A stretch of 64,000 bases of DNA, taken from positions 62,001 through 126,000 of the forward strand of contig JBMOMT010000059.1 in NCBI GenBank assembly GCA_049324835.1, written 5' to 3'. This document shows positions 22,071 to 30,747 of this stretch, piece by piece. The notes beneath the pieces were generated by a model, which was not told where the DNA came from, did no database searches, and saw only the letters and a list, made by a program, of their open reading frames with translations. Source of the DNA: JBMOMT01 sp049324835 (GTDB lineage Bacteria > Chloroflexota > Anaerolineae > CAYNKW01). The position numbers and the translations under genes are program-made. The stretch's first letter is position 1. Every line of letters begins with the position of its first letter.

Positions 22071-23960
22071 TCACTCAAGGTTCAGTTCGTCGGCCACCCA
22101 GTCGATGCCCAGCTCTTCTAGCTTGGGCCGTGTGGGACAACCCTCTGCGTCCCAGCCGCACATGGTATAGTAGGTGGGCAGGGCGGCGGCCATCTCTGCT
22201 TCGGTGACGGCCACGCCATCCGACGGGCCGCCCACCAGCGGCTTGAAGAGCTTTTTCGGCAGTGTGTCCTGGGCGCTGGTGAATCCCTCGCGGGCGTTAA
22301 AGGCGCGCATCATGTTCAGCGAGCGCTCGCCGGCTTTCATCAGCTCCCACAGACTCACGTTCCAGCCGGTGACGGCGCGCACCATATCGACCAACTGGCT
22401 GGGGCCGTAGAGGTGCCAGGCCGGGCCCCACACAAACTGGCACACGCCCACCGTGTTCAGCAGGCAATAAAGCTGCTGGGTATAGACGGCAAAGCGCACC
22501 TTTTCGGCGTTGAGCACCCGGCTGGGCTGCGGATCGGTCAGGCTCAGCTCGGCCATACGATCCGGGTAGCCCTCGTAAGAGGGATCGTGCTCGTGCGATT
22601 GGTGATCTGCGCCGTAGGGGTTGACGGCATAGACCAGCGCCAGCGAGCGCTTGACCTGTGGCATGTGGGCCGGCATGGGGTTGCCTTTGGCAGCCGTGAC
22701 CAGCGCCTCGGCCTCGGGGCCGAACTTTTTGGCTGCCAGCTCCATGCCCTCGGCCAGCAGGTCGCCAAAGCCCTCCCGCCGGCCGATCATCCCGGTGAGC
22801 CGCACCATGGCCCCGGCGTCGCCAAAACGCAGCTCGATGCCGCCGGTATCCTGGGCGGTGATGAGGCCCTGCTCAAAGCAGTCCATGGCCCAGGCGATGG
22901 TGGCGCCGGCGCTGATGGTATCCAGGCCGTACATGTTGCACAACTGGTTGGCCAGCGAGACGGCGGCCAGGTCATCGACGCAGCAGTAGGAGCCAAAGGT
23001 GGCCAGTGTCTCGTACTCGGGGCCGCCATAGAGCGGATCGACCTTGAACGGCCCCTCGGTGACCTCGACCACGCGCTTGCAGCGCACGGCGCAGGCAAAG
23101 CAGGTATCGCGCTCTTTGAGAATGGTGGCCGACATGGTGGGGCCGCCCAGGGCCTCGTAACCCTCAAAGACGCCGCTGTCCCAGTTGCGGGTGGGCAGGC
23201 CGCCTTCTTGCTGCTGGTAGGGCAGCACGTCGGCGGTGCCGTGCACGCCCAGACCGTAAACGTCCGATGTTTCCAGGTTCTGCACGCCCCAGCGAGCGAT
23301 CTCGGTCAGGGCTTTTTGATCCGCCACCGGCGGCTTTTTACCGCCGCGCACGGCGATGGCCTTGAGGTTTTTGGCGCCCATCACCGCGCCCATGCCGGTG
23401 CGACCGTTGGCCCGGTTGCTCATGCTGATCAGGCAGGCATAACGCACCAGCTTTTCGCCGCCCGGCCCGATCTGCAGGACTTCGATCTTGGGATCACCCA
23501 ACTCCTGGCGGATGGCGGCTTCGGCCTCGCCGGTGACCTTGCCCCACAGGTGAGCGGCGTCGCGCAGCTCGGCCTGGCCGTCTTGCACCCACAGGTAGAC
23601 CGGCTTTTTGGCCTTGCCTTTGATGATAAAGGCATCGAAACCGGCGGCTTTGGCCTCGGAGGGCCAGAAACCGCCGCCCTGGGCGTCGCCGATGGCGCCG
23701 GTGAGGGGCGATTTGGCGTTGGCCATCACCCGGCTCTGGCCGGAGACCGGCGCGCCGGTGACCACGCTGAGGGTGAGGGCCAGCACGTTCTCCGGCCCCA
23801 GCGGATCGGCGTTGGCGGGCATTTCTTTGAGGATGTAATACATGCCGATGCCCTGGCCGCCCAGGTATTTGCGGTAAAAGCTCTCCGGCGGCTCCTCCAC
23901 GGTGAGTGTACCGGCGGTCAGATCGACGTGCAGGATTTTGCCGTTGTATCCGTATGGCAT
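22071..23960 (-). CDS. aldehyde:ferredoxin oxidoreductase 1 (tungsten enzyme)
   Basis: The protein has 629 aa. N-terminal NGKILHVDLTAGTL and KYLGGQGIGMYYIL fit the AOR N-terminal domain that binds the tungsten bis-pterin; VMANAKSPLTGAIGDAQGGGFWPSEAKAAGFDAFIIKGK follows. The [4Fe-4S] ligands are CFACAVRCKR plus a late Cys in LLNTVGVCQF. It oxidises aldehydes to acids with ferredoxin in anaerobic cytoplasm. AGGAGG precedes the ATG. A MoaD/ThiS-like gene and a class III aminotransferase lie just upstream, so it probably oxidises aldehydes formed from amino acids or amines. A second AOR is at 36797-38644. Confidence 0.93.
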   Translation of the reverse strand: MPYGYNGKILHVDLTAGTLTVEEPPESFYRKYLGGQGIGMYYILKEMPANADPLGPENVLALTLSVVTGAPVSGQSRVMANAKSPLTGAIGDAQGGGFWPSEAKAAGFDAFIIKGKAKKPVYLWVQDGQAELRDAAHLWGKVTGEAEAAIRQELGDPKIEVLQIGPGGEKLVRYACLISMSNRANGRTGMGAVMGAKNLKAIAVRGGKKPPVADQKALTEIARWGVQNLETSDVYGLGVHGTADVLPYQQQEGGLPTRNWDSGVFEGYEALGGPTMSATILKERDTCFACAVRCKRVVEVTEGPFKVDPLYGGPEYETLATFGSYCCVDDLAAVSLANQLCNMYGLDTISAGATIAWAMDCFEQGLITAQDTGGIELRFGDAGAMVRLTGMIGRREGFGDLLAEGMELAAKKFGPEAEALVTAAKGNPMPAHMPQVKRSLALVYAVNPYGADHQSHEHDPSYEGYPDRMAELSLTDPQPSRVLNAEKVRFAVYTQQLYCLLNTVGVCQFVWGPAWHLYGPSQLVDMVRAVTGWNVSLWELMKAGERSLNMMRAFNAREGFTSAQDTLPKKLFKPLVGGPSDGVAVTEAEMAAALPTYYTMCGWDAEGCPTRPKLEELGIDWVADELNLE

Positions 23961-24010
23961 GTGAACCTCCTTGCAGCTTAAAGGTTTGGAGGTTGGAGGG
24001 TCAGAATATT

Positions 24011-24247
24011 TCAGCCTCCAACCATGGTCGGGAACAACTTGACGATGTCGCCGTCCTGGAGGCGGCGCGCCCGGTCTTTTTCTTGTGCGCCGTTGACGAT
24101 CACCAGCCGCACGCGGCGGGTGATGCCCAGATGCTCGATGAGCCAGGCGACCGTGGCCTCGTCGGGCAGCTCGACGGTCGCCTGGCCGGCTTCGCCGGGC
24201 GGCAGGTGCTGGCGCAATACCGAGAAAAGGTGCACCTGGACCTTCAT
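24011..24247 (-). CDS. MoaD/ThiS-like sulfur carrier protein 1
   Basis: The protein has 78 aa. It has the beta-grasp pattern (KVQVHLFSVLRQ, VELPDEATVAWLIEHLG) and the essential C-terminal Gly-Gly tail (FPTMVGG), which is adenylated and thiocarboxylated. It supplies sulfur for the pterin of molybdenum/tungsten cofactor or acts as an AOR-associated partner. The ATG at 24247 lies one base after the stop of the upstream aminotransferase (TGATATG), so it is translationally coupled; an upstream extension is rejected. It directly precedes the AOR gene, a common arrangement. Confidence 0.86.
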   Translation of the reverse strand: MKVQVHLFSVLRQHLPPGEAGQATVELPDEATVAWLIEHLGITRRVRLVIVNGAQEKDRARRLQDGDIVKLFPTMVGG

Positions 24248-24248
24248 A

Positions 24249-25517
24249 TCACCCGGCGGCCGCGGCCACGGCGCGCTCAAAGATGGCCAGCGCCTCATCC
24301 AACTGCGGCTGGTTGACGATCAGGGGCGGGATCCAGCGGATGACGTTGCCATAGGTGCCGCAGGTGAGCAACATCAGTCCGGCGTCCAGGCAGGCCACGC
24401 GCACCGCTTTGGCCGTTTTGCCGTCGGGCTGGCCGTCGCTGGCGGTAAACTCGACGCCGACCATCAGCCCCAGGCCGCGCACGTCGCCGATGACGGGCTG
24501 CCGGGTCTGAACCTGGCGCAGCCGGCCCATGAGATACTCGCCCATGCGGGCGCTGTTTTCCACCAGGCCTTCCTCGCGCATGATACGGATCGTGGCTGTG
24601 GCGGCGGCGCAGCTCACGGCGTTGCCGCCATAAGTGCCGCCGTGGGTGCCGGGCATCCACTTTTCCATCAGCTCGGGCCGGGCGGCGATGCCGCTGAGCG
24701 GAAAGCCGGAGGCCAGCCCTTTGGCCATGATCATGACGTCGGGGGTGACATCGTAATGCTGGTGGCCGAACCACGCCCCCGTGCGGCCCATGCCCGATTG
24801 CACTTCATCGGCCATGAACAGGATGCCGTGCTCGCGGCAGATGGCCAACACGCCCTCCAAAAAGCCCGGCGGCGGCGGCACGTAGCCGCCCTCGCCCAGC
24901 ACCGGCTCGATGAGCATGGCCGCCGTCTCTTGCGGCGCGGTCTGGCTGGCCAGCAGGTGGCGCAGCTCACGCAGGCAGAAATCCACCGTCGCTTGCGGCG
25001 TCCAGCCGTAGTGGTAGACGTATGGAAAAGGCGCCACGAACACGCCGGGCATCAGCGGCTGATAGCCCACCCGGTAGATGGTGTTGCTGGTGGTCAGCGA
25101 CATGGTGCCCACCGTGCGCCCGTGAAAGCTGCCCTGAAAGACGATCACGTTGGGCCGCCCCGTGGCCTGGCGGGCCAGCTTGATCGAAGCCTCGATGGCC
25201 TCGGCGCCGCTGTTGCTAAAGAAAAAGCTATCCAGGCCCGGTGGCACGATGGCGCTCAACTCGCTGACCAGATCCAGCATGGGCTGGTGGAAAACAATGT
25301 TGGCCTGGCCGTGAATCAATTTGCCCACCTGCGCCTGGGCGGCGGCCACCACCTTGGGATGGCAATGGCCGGTGTTGGTCACGCCGATGCCGGTGGTGAA
25401 ATCCAGGTAGCGGCGGCCATCGGCGCCATAGATGTAGGCCCCCTCGGCGTGATCGACCAGAATGTCGGTATAGTGGGGCCAGACGGGCGACAGGTTTTCG
25501 CGTGGGTCTTCAGACAT
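24249..25517 (-). CDS. class III aminotransferase (4-aminobutyrate aminotransferase-like)
   Basis: The protein has 422 aa. IYGADGRRYLDFTTGIGVTNTGHCHPKVVAAAQ, FFFSNSGAEAIEASIKLAR, ILFMADEVQSGMGRTG and IMAKGLASGFPLSG (PLP lysine) are the standard motifs of omega-amino acid:pyruvate or 2-oxoglutarate aminotransferases. It would convert GABA or a related omega-amino acid to a semialdehyde, which the neighbouring AOR can oxidise. AGAGGAG lies upstream of the ATG. It heads the aminotransferase-MoaD-AOR-saccharopine dehydrogenase run. The exact substrate is not determined by sequence. Confidence 0.88.
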   Translation of the reverse strand: MSEDPRENLSPVWPHYTDILVDHAEGAYIYGADGRRYLDFTTGIGVTNTGHCHPKVVAAAQAQVGKLIHGQANIVFHQPMLDLVSELSAIVPPGLDSFFFSNSGAEAIEASIKLARQATGRPNVIVFQGSFHGRTVGTMSLTTSNTIYRVGYQPLMPGVFVAPFPYVYHYGWTPQATVDFCLRELRHLLASQTAPQETAAMLIEPVLGEGGYVPPPPGFLEGVLAICREHGILFMADEVQSGMGRTGAWFGHQHYDVTPDVMIMAKGLASGFPLSGIAARPELMEKWMPGTHGGTYGGNAVSCAAATATIRIMREEGLVENSARMGEYLMGRLRQVQTRQPVIGDVRGLGLMVGVEFTASDGQPDGKTAKAVRVACLDAGLMLLTCGTYGNVIRWIPPLIVNQPQLDEALAIFERAVAAAAG

Positions 25518-25598
25518 GGGTGACTCCTCTTTGAGTGATGATCAAAACAGGACACAGATGAACACGGATACTGACACCAGAATTTTGGCGGTGAGATT

Positions 25599-25664
25599 TT
25601 TCACCGCAGAGCACACCGAGAGCGCCGAGAAATTCAGAAAACCTCTGCGTTCTCGGCGGTGAAA
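25599..25664. repeat. palindromic repeat of the CACCGCAGAG family, copy 1
   Basis: TTTCACCGC (25599-25607) and GCGGTGAAA (25656-25664) are perfect inverted arms; inside them AGAGCGCCGAGAA and TTCTCGG-type sequences continue the pairing imperfectly. It fills the gap 25518-25710, which has no gene. Related copies are at 29726-29830 and, partly, at 39241-39283. Confidence 0.55.
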
Positions 25665-25710
25665 TCCTGACAACGCTTCTCCGAGAACTGTAAAATTCAG
25701 CAGAGCCCGG

Positions 25711-26265
25711 TTATGATGTGGTGGCTATGGTTTGGCCAAGCTGATGGGCCTCTTGCAGCTTTTCCGGCACCCGGTAAATGTCGTCGCGTTTCCAGGCGGA
25801 GGCAAATACCCGGCCTACGATGGGCATCTTGAGATAACGCATCGAGTTGGCAAACATGGCGTCGGCGGGCTCGGCGGTGGCGGCGTCATCGTCGCCAAAG
25901 GCATAGAGCAGGGCCACCTTTTTGCCCACCAGCCGATGAGCCACGGCTTCCCGGGTGATGGCGTACCAGCGATCCAGAAAGGTTTTCATCTGGGCTGTGG
26001 GGCCCCACCAGTAGATGGGTGTGCCCAGGATGAGGCCATCGGCGGCGCGGATTTTCTCATAGAGGGCGATCATGTCGTCGGCCTGGGCGCACTCGCCGTC
26101 GACGGCGCAGCCTTCGCAATCGCGGCAGGGGTTGATTTCGAGTTGATCCAGCACGACTTTTTCCGTTTCGGCTCCGGCGGCCCGGGCCCCCTCCAGAGCG
26201 TGATCCATGAGCACATCGGTGTTGCCGCCGATGCGTGGGCTGCCCATGACGCCTAGAATTTTCAT
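25711..26265 (-). CDS. flavodoxin-like NAD(P)H:FMN oxidoreductase (iron-sulfur flavoprotein type)
   Basis: The protein has 184 aa. MKILGVMGSPRIGGNTDVLMDHALEGA is the phosphate-binding loop of the NADPH-dependent FMN reductase fold. NPCRDCEGCAVDGECAQADDM is the cysteine cluster of Isf-like proteins, which binds a [4Fe-4S] cluster. GTPIYWWGPTAQMKTFLDRW is the flavin-contact motif. It carries electrons or reduces small molecules in the cytoplasm. Its ATG is one base after the stop of the upstream saccharopine dehydrogenase-like gene, so the two are coupled. Confidence 0.86.
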   Translation of the reverse strand: MKILGVMGSPRIGGNTDVLMDHALEGARAAGAETEKVVLDQLEINPCRDCEGCAVDGECAQADDMIALYEKIRAADGLILGTPIYWWGPTAQMKTFLDRWYAITREAVAHRLVGKKVALLYAFGDDDAATAEPADAMFANSMRYLKMPIVGRVFASAWKRDDIYRVPEKLQEAHQLGQTIATTS

Positions 26266-26266
26266 C

Positions 26267-27418
26267 TCAGACCACCTTGTGATATTCTTCTATCTTTTCG
26301 TGAATTTCGATGCGGCGGCGGGCCAGCTCGGCGATGAATACATCTGGGTCGAGGGCTGTTTCCGGCGGCACCACGCCGCGATGCGTCACCTGGCCGCGGC
26401 TGATCATCTGCACGCCGATGCTCAGCGGGATGGCGATGTTTTTGTAATAGGCCGCCTGGCCGCCCCATTCGGCCATGGGCGGGTGGCGGTTCCACAGCGT
26501 CACTTTGACGTCGCGGCCGGCCCGCTTGCCGCTGACCTCCACCAGCAGGCCGTAGGCCCACAGCGGCGTCTTTTTGCTGCCCGGCAGGGCCCACAGCAGA
26601 TCGAACATCATCTGGAAGGCCGTGGTCTCGATGCCTTTGATGGTGACGGGTTCCTCGCTGTAGAGGCCCGATTCCAGCATGGCTTTGGCCAGCCGCATGG
26701 CGTGGGGTGGAAAACAGCCGCGCACCGAGACGTTTTTAGCGCCCAGGCTCTGGGGCATGGTGCGCGTCTCTGGGTGGGGGATATAACACACCTCCTGCTC
26801 GCCGATGGGGCCGGCAAAGTTGACCGTTTTCAGGCCCTCGAAGGGGCCGGCCCAGTGGAACTCGCCATCCTGGTAATAGAGGCGCTCCGGGGTGTCGGGG
26901 TGGAACTCCCAGAGAAAGGTGATCAACAGGCCGGGGGCCGGGGCAGGGCAGCGAAAGGCGGCAAAGTTGATCTGGATGTCGTCCACCTGGTCCAGGTAAT
27001 CGGCGCCGCGCCGGGCCATGACGTTGGTGATGCCGGGGGTGGCGCCCACGCCGGGGATAAAGACGATGCCCTTTTCTCTGGCCGCCGCGTCCAGGCTCCA
27101 CTGATCCTGTTCGGTGGAAACATCCAGGCCGTTGACGCCGGCCTGGATGCAGGCGCGGGTGACGGCCATATCGTACTTCCAGGGCAGGCCGTTGAGGATC
27201 ACGTCGAAGCCTTTGAAGAGTTTCACCAGCCCGGCATAGTCGGCGGCGTCCACCTGCACCGCCCTGACCCGCGGGTCGCCGATGTCGGCGGCCAGTTTTT
27301 GGGCCGCGGCCAGGTTATAATCGCCGATGACGATTTCGTCGTAATCGGAAAACTCGGCCAGATCGCGGGTGGCGTGTTGACAGACGGCGCCCGCGCCGCC
27401 CAGAGATAACACCTTCAT
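26267..27418 (-). CDS. saccharopine dehydrogenase-like NAD(P)-binding oxidoreductase 2
   Basis: The protein has 383 aa. MKVLSLGGAGAVCQHATRDLAEF gives the Rossmann loop and IVIGDYN the strand-2 acidic residue; GVGATPGITNVMARRGADYLD is the same motif position as in the paralogue at 20840-22021. GAGGAGGAT precedes the ATG. It is transcribed with the flavoprotein behind it. It probably oxidises or reduces an amino-acid or opine-like substrate. Both paralogues lie close to aminotransferase and AOR genes, which suggests amino-acid or amine conversion. Confidence 0.84.
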   Translation of the reverse strand: MKVLSLGGAGAVCQHATRDLAEFSDYDEIVIGDYNLAAAQKLAADIGDPRVRAVQVDAADYAGLVKLFKGFDVILNGLPWKYDMAVTRACIQAGVNGLDVSTEQDQWSLDAAAREKGIVFIPGVGATPGITNVMARRGADYLDQVDDIQINFAAFRCPAPAPGLLITFLWEFHPDTPERLYYQDGEFHWAGPFEGLKTVNFAGPIGEQEVCYIPHPETRTMPQSLGAKNVSVRGCFPPHAMRLAKAMLESGLYSEEPVTIKGIETTAFQMMFDLLWALPGSKKTPLWAYGLLVEVSGKRAGRDVKVTLWNRHPPMAEWGGQAAYYKNIAIPLSIGVQMISRGQVTHRGVVPPETALDPDVFIAELARRRIEIHEKIEEYHKVV

Positions 27419-27479
27419 GGGTATCCTCCTCGGGTTATTTTACACCGGGCTGCCAGAAGCGCAAGTTTGCGCGCCGGGT

Positions 27480-28553
27480 TCAGGTTTTCAGGCTCAGCGT
27501 GACATAGTCGTTCTGACACGGCTCGCCGGCGCTGATGTGCATCTGGCCGGCAGCCAGATCCAGGATCACCGAGGCCAGCGTGGCGCTGCGCTCGATCTCG
27601 GGTTGGGCCGGGTCGGGGTGGCGGCAGATGGCTTTGGGATGATTAAAATGATCGCGGAAAATGGTTTTCAGCGTTTCGAGTGTCACCTGCTCGCGTTGGG
27701 CGCGCAGCAGCCGCGAGGCCCGGCCATAACGCAGCAGGGTGTTATCCGATTCCAGAATGCCCGTATCGCCGCCTTGCAGGCGCGGCGTGACGAAATGGTT
27801 GGTGTGGATCAGGAGGCCGTGTTTGGGATGGCAAAAGCCCACGTCGGAGGGGGTGGCCTCCAGGTTGATGCCTTCACCCGCGGCGTGAGCCAGCAGGTAA
27901 TTGCCGGAATCGGCGCGGACGCCGCGATAGATGGCCTGCACGGCCAGTCCCAGCCGCGGCGCGTTGAGCGCCTCGCGCAGGAGCACGTGAAACGGCACGC
28001 CGATGCGGCGGTGATCGTGGCGCAGGAAATTGGTGCACACGCCCACGCCGGCGCTGTTGAGGCCGATCTTGCCCACCATGCCCGCTTCGGTGAGGCTGAG
28101 CACCGTGGGCGCGCCGGGCTGTTCGATGCGTAACAAGATGGTGCCGCCGCGCAAAATATCGGACCAGTCCCAGTTCTGGGCCAGCAGGGTGCGGCCATCG
28201 GCGGTGGCCTCCGGCCCGGCAAAAATGGCGGTGCACTCGCCGCGCGGGGCGATGTGGCCCACGGAGAGCAGCTCGGTGCGGCAGTTGAGGGCCAGGATGT
28301 CATCCGGGGTGACGCCCGCGCCCTCGGCGATGCCGCGCATCTCTTCCAGCAGGTGGGGCGCATAGGCCCGGATGGGCTCCAGGTAGCGCCGCGCCTGAGC
28401 CATCGCCGCCGGCCGATCCAGGGCGCTCTTGAATTCGAACAGCCGCCAGTAGCCATCCAGGTTAAAGCGGATCCGGTCGGCGGTCTGCTGGCCGTGCTGC
28501 CGGCCGCGCTCGAAAGGCTCGCCGCCGATTTCAACGAGGGGAAATTCGTTCAA
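27480..28553 (-). CDS. C45-family autoproteolytic acyltransferase/hydrolase
   Basis: The protein has 357 aa. The N-terminal VEIGGEPFERGRQHGQQ and the RGECTAIFAGPEATADGRTLLAQNWDW segment fit the Ntn-hydrolase family of acyl-CoA:6-APA acyltransferase; the Cys of GECTAI is the predicted autocatalytic nucleophile exposed by self-cleavage. Relatives hydrolyse amides or acyl groups on amino compounds. The TTG start has only a weak AAAGG site, and no better in-frame start lies upstream. It stands downstream of potD and could act on an imported acylated amine, but that is inference. The 33-bp palindrome copy 2 lies 14 bp upstream. Confidence 0.8.
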   Translation of the reverse strand: MNEFPLVEIGGEPFERGRQHGQQTADRIRFNLDGYWRLFEFKSALDRPAAMAQARRYLEPIRAYAPHLLEEMRGIAEGAGVTPDDILALNCRTELLSVGHIAPRGECTAIFAGPEATADGRTLLAQNWDWSDILRGGTILLRIEQPGAPTVLSLTEAGMVGKIGLNSAGVGVCTNFLRHDHRRIGVPFHVLLREALNAPRLGLAVQAIYRGVRADSGNYLLAHAAGEGINLEATPSDVGFCHPKHGLLIHTNHFVTPRLQGGDTGILESDNTLLRYGRASRLLRAQREQVTLETLKTIFRDHFNHPKAICRHPDPAQPEIERSATLASVILDLAAGQMHISAGEPCQNDYVTLSLKT

Positions 28554-28567
28554 GACATCTGCCTTTC

Positions 28568-28600
28568 AGGTGACAGTCACCCTCAAGGTGACTGTCACCT
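28568..28600. repeat. 33-bp double palindrome, copy 2
   Basis: Differs from copy 1 (10852-10884) at one base: arms GGTGACAGTCACC and GGTGACTGTCACC around a CTCAA centre. It lies between the C45 hydrolase start and the potD stop (both minus strand) and lacks a T tract on either side, so here it is a repeat or weak terminator rather than a classical terminator. Confidence 0.7.
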
Positions 28601-28617
28601 CTGCTGTTTTCCGGCTT

Positions 28618-29676
28618 TTATTCGGCCTTGATCTCGGTCCAGATGCGCTCGTAGAGCGGCAGGGCGTCGCCCACGTCGCGGATCCATTCCAGCTTGTCCA
28701 TCACCTCTGGCGGCGGATAGATGGCCGGCTCTTCCAGGATTTCAGGGTCGATGAACTCTTCGGCGGCTTTGTTGGGGCTGCCGTACCAGGTAAAGTTGGT
28801 GATTTTGGCGCCCACCTCCGGCTCTAGCAGGTAGTTGATGAACACCTCGGCGGTGTACTGGTTCTTGGACGACTTGGGAATACACAGGTTGTCGGCCCAG
28901 ATGACGCCGCCTTCCTGCGGGATGACGTACCACAGCCGTTCGTCTTCTGCAGCGGCCATAAAAATGTCGCCGCTCCAGCCGTGGGCCAGCAGCAGCTCGT
29001 CGGCGGCGATGAGGTCTTCGTACTGCTCGCTGTCGTAGGTTTTGACCCACGCTTTCTGCTGGATGAGCAATTGTTTGGCTTCTTCGAGTTGATTCTCGTC
29101 GGTGGTATTGAGTGAATAGCCCAGGTATTTGAGCGCCGCGCCGATCGACTCGCGTGGGTCGTTGAGCATGCTGATTTTGCCGGCGTAAGGCCCGGCCATT
29201 TCGGGGTCGAACAGATAACCCCAGCTATCGGGCGCTTCATCGAACTCGTCGGCGTTGAAACCGATGCCGGTGGTGCCCCATTGGTAAGGCACACAGAACG
29301 TGTTGCCGGGGTCGTAGGGTGGGTCTTTGAACTTGGTATCGATGTTTTCAAAGTTGGGGATGTGGTCATAGTTCAATTCGGCCAGCAACTCTAGCTCACG
29401 CATGATGGTGACCATGTAATCCGAGGGCACGATGACATCGTAGCCGGTGGCGCCGGCCTGGAGCTTGGCCAGCAGGTCTTCGTTGCTGGCAAAGGTGTCC
29501 TCGATGACCTTGACGCCGAACTTGGCCTCAAAATCGGCATAGATTTCGGGGTCGATGTACTCGGACCAGTTAAAGACGTGCAGTTCCTTGGCCAGTTCCG
29601 ATGTTTCTTCTTTGGCCTTGCAGCCAAGCAGACTCGACACCAACACCAGCGCCAGTAAAAGAGCCAGCTTTTTCAT
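28618..29676 (-). CDS. potD: spermidine/putrescine ABC transporter substrate-binding protein
   Basis: The protein has 352 aa. MKKLALLLALVLVSSLLGCK ends in the lipobox LLGC, so it is a surface lipoprotein. ELHVFNWSEYIDPEIYADFEAKFGVKV and YDVIVPSDYMVTIM are characteristic of PotD/PotF polyamine-binding proteins, as is IWADNLCIPKSSKN. Its gene follows potC with a 234-bp gap. Together with potA, potB and potC it forms a complete polyamine importer. AAGGAGG lies upstream of the ATG. The binding residues were not checked individually, so putrescine versus spermidine is open. Confidence 0.9.
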   Translation of the reverse strand: MKKLALLLALVLVSSLLGCKAKEETSELAKELHVFNWSEYIDPEIYADFEAKFGVKVIEDTFASNEDLLAKLQAGATGYDVIVPSDYMVTIMRELELLAELNYDHIPNFENIDTKFKDPPYDPGNTFCVPYQWGTTGIGFNADEFDEAPDSWGYLFDPEMAGPYAGKISMLNDPRESIGAALKYLGYSLNTTDENQLEEAKQLLIQQKAWVKTYDSEQYEDLIAADELLLAHGWSGDIFMAAAEDERLWYVIPQEGGVIWADNLCIPKSSKNQYTAEVFINYLLEPEVGAKITNFTWYGSPNKAAEEFIDPEILEEPAIYPPPEVMDKLEWIRDVGDALPLYERIWTEIKAE

Positions 29677-29725
29677 TTCCTTTCCCTCCTTGTGGATAGC
29701 AGGGCTTTCCTAAAGCAGCATAATT

Positions 29726-29830
29726 CACCGCAGAGACCGCCGAGGGCGCAGAGTTTTGAGAATTCTTGTCTTTTCTCAGCGCACTTGTCCTGGACTGACA
29801 AGTACAGGGTTCTCTGCGCACTCTGCGGTG
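29726..29830. repeat. palindromic repeat of the CACCGCAGAG family, copy 2
   Basis: CACCGCAGAG (29726-29735) and CTCTGCGGTG (29821-29830) are perfect arms; further complementary blocks (GCGCAGAG / CTCTGCGC) lie inside. It occupies most of the 234-bp gap between potD and potC, and is a larger relative of copy 1 at 25599-25664. No gene is seen in the gap. Confidence 0.6.
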
Positions 29831-29910
29831 AGAAAAGAGAGTGCTGGCCAACTTTGGGAGTGCCCTATTGTGGGTAGTGATTGTCCGATTCGCCGTTTAT
29901 CAACCTCACG

Positions 29911-30747
29911 TTACCCGATTTCGATAGCCCCGCCTCCTTTCCGCTGCAAAATCAGCGACAGCGCCACCAAAACCATCGAAGCCAGTAACATCATTGTCGA
30001 AAGGGCGTTGATCTCGGGCGTGATGCCCAGTTTGACCATGGAATAGATGCGCAGCGGCAACGTGGTGGAGCCGATGCCGGCGGTGAAAAAGGTGATGACA
30101 AAATCATCCACCGAAAGCGTAAAGGCCAGCAGCGCCCCGCCCAGGATGCCCGGCATGAGCAGCGGCAGCGTGATCCGCCAAAAGGTCTGGAGCTCGTTGG
30201 CGCCCAGGTCTTTGGCCGCCTCTTCCAGGCTGCGGTCGAAATCGGCCAGGCGGGCGCGCACCACCACCGCCACGAAAGAGATGTTGAACGCCACGTGTGA
30301 GATGATGATGGTCACCAGACTGAGCGGGATGTGGGTCATGATGAAAAAGAGCAGCAGCATCACCGCCATGGCGATATCGGGGATGATGATGGGCAGGTAG
30401 AGCAGGGCGTCGAAGGGTAGTTTACCCCAGAACTGGTAACGCTCCATCACCAGCGCCACCATCGTGCCAAAGACGGTCGAGATGGCCGTGGACGAGAGAG
30501 CCACGATGAGGGTGTTTTTCAGCGCCTTGCCCATGGCCTCGTTCTGGAAGAGCCTGGCGTACCAATCGAAGGTGAAACCCTCCCACACCGAGACCAGCCG
30601 CGACGAGTTGAACGAGTAAACCACCAGGATGACGATGGGCGCATAGATGAAAAAGAAAACCAACAGCCCGTGCAGGTTGAGACCGCCCTGAGCCAGGTGT
30701 TTGTCCCAGCCGCGATGGGCGCGGCCCGTGGGTTGTGGCAGGCTCAT
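29911..30747 (-). CDS. potC: polyamine ABC transporter permease PotC
   Basis: The protein has 278 aa with six membrane helices. The EAA loop is seen as EEAAKDLGANELQTFWRITLPLLMPGILGG, the cytoplasmic contact with the ATPase. Length and position fit PotC. The ATG at 30747 overlaps the stop of potB by three bases, so the two are coupled; a longer frame to 31467 is the wrong start. It is the second membrane subunit of the polyamine importer. Confidence 0.92.
   Translation of the reverse strand: MSLPQPTGRAHRGWDKHLAQGGLNLHGLLVFFFIYAPIVILVVYSFNSSRLVSVWEGFTFDWYARLFQNEAMGKALKNTLIVALSSTAISTVFGTMVALVMERYQFWGKLPFDALLYLPIIIPDIAMAVMLLLFFIMTHIPLSLVTIIISHVAFNISFVAVVVRARLADFDRSLEEAAKDLGANELQTFWRITLPLLMPGILGGALLAFTLSVDDFVITFFTAGIGSTTLPLRIYSMVKLGITPEINALSTMMLLASMVLVALSLILQRKGGGAIEIG

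Noticed and set aside
25518..29910. CRISPR array suggested by recurring CACCGCAGAG blocks
   Set aside because: The copies are few, far apart, irregularly spaced and palindromic over 60-100 bp; there are no regular spacers and no cas genes.
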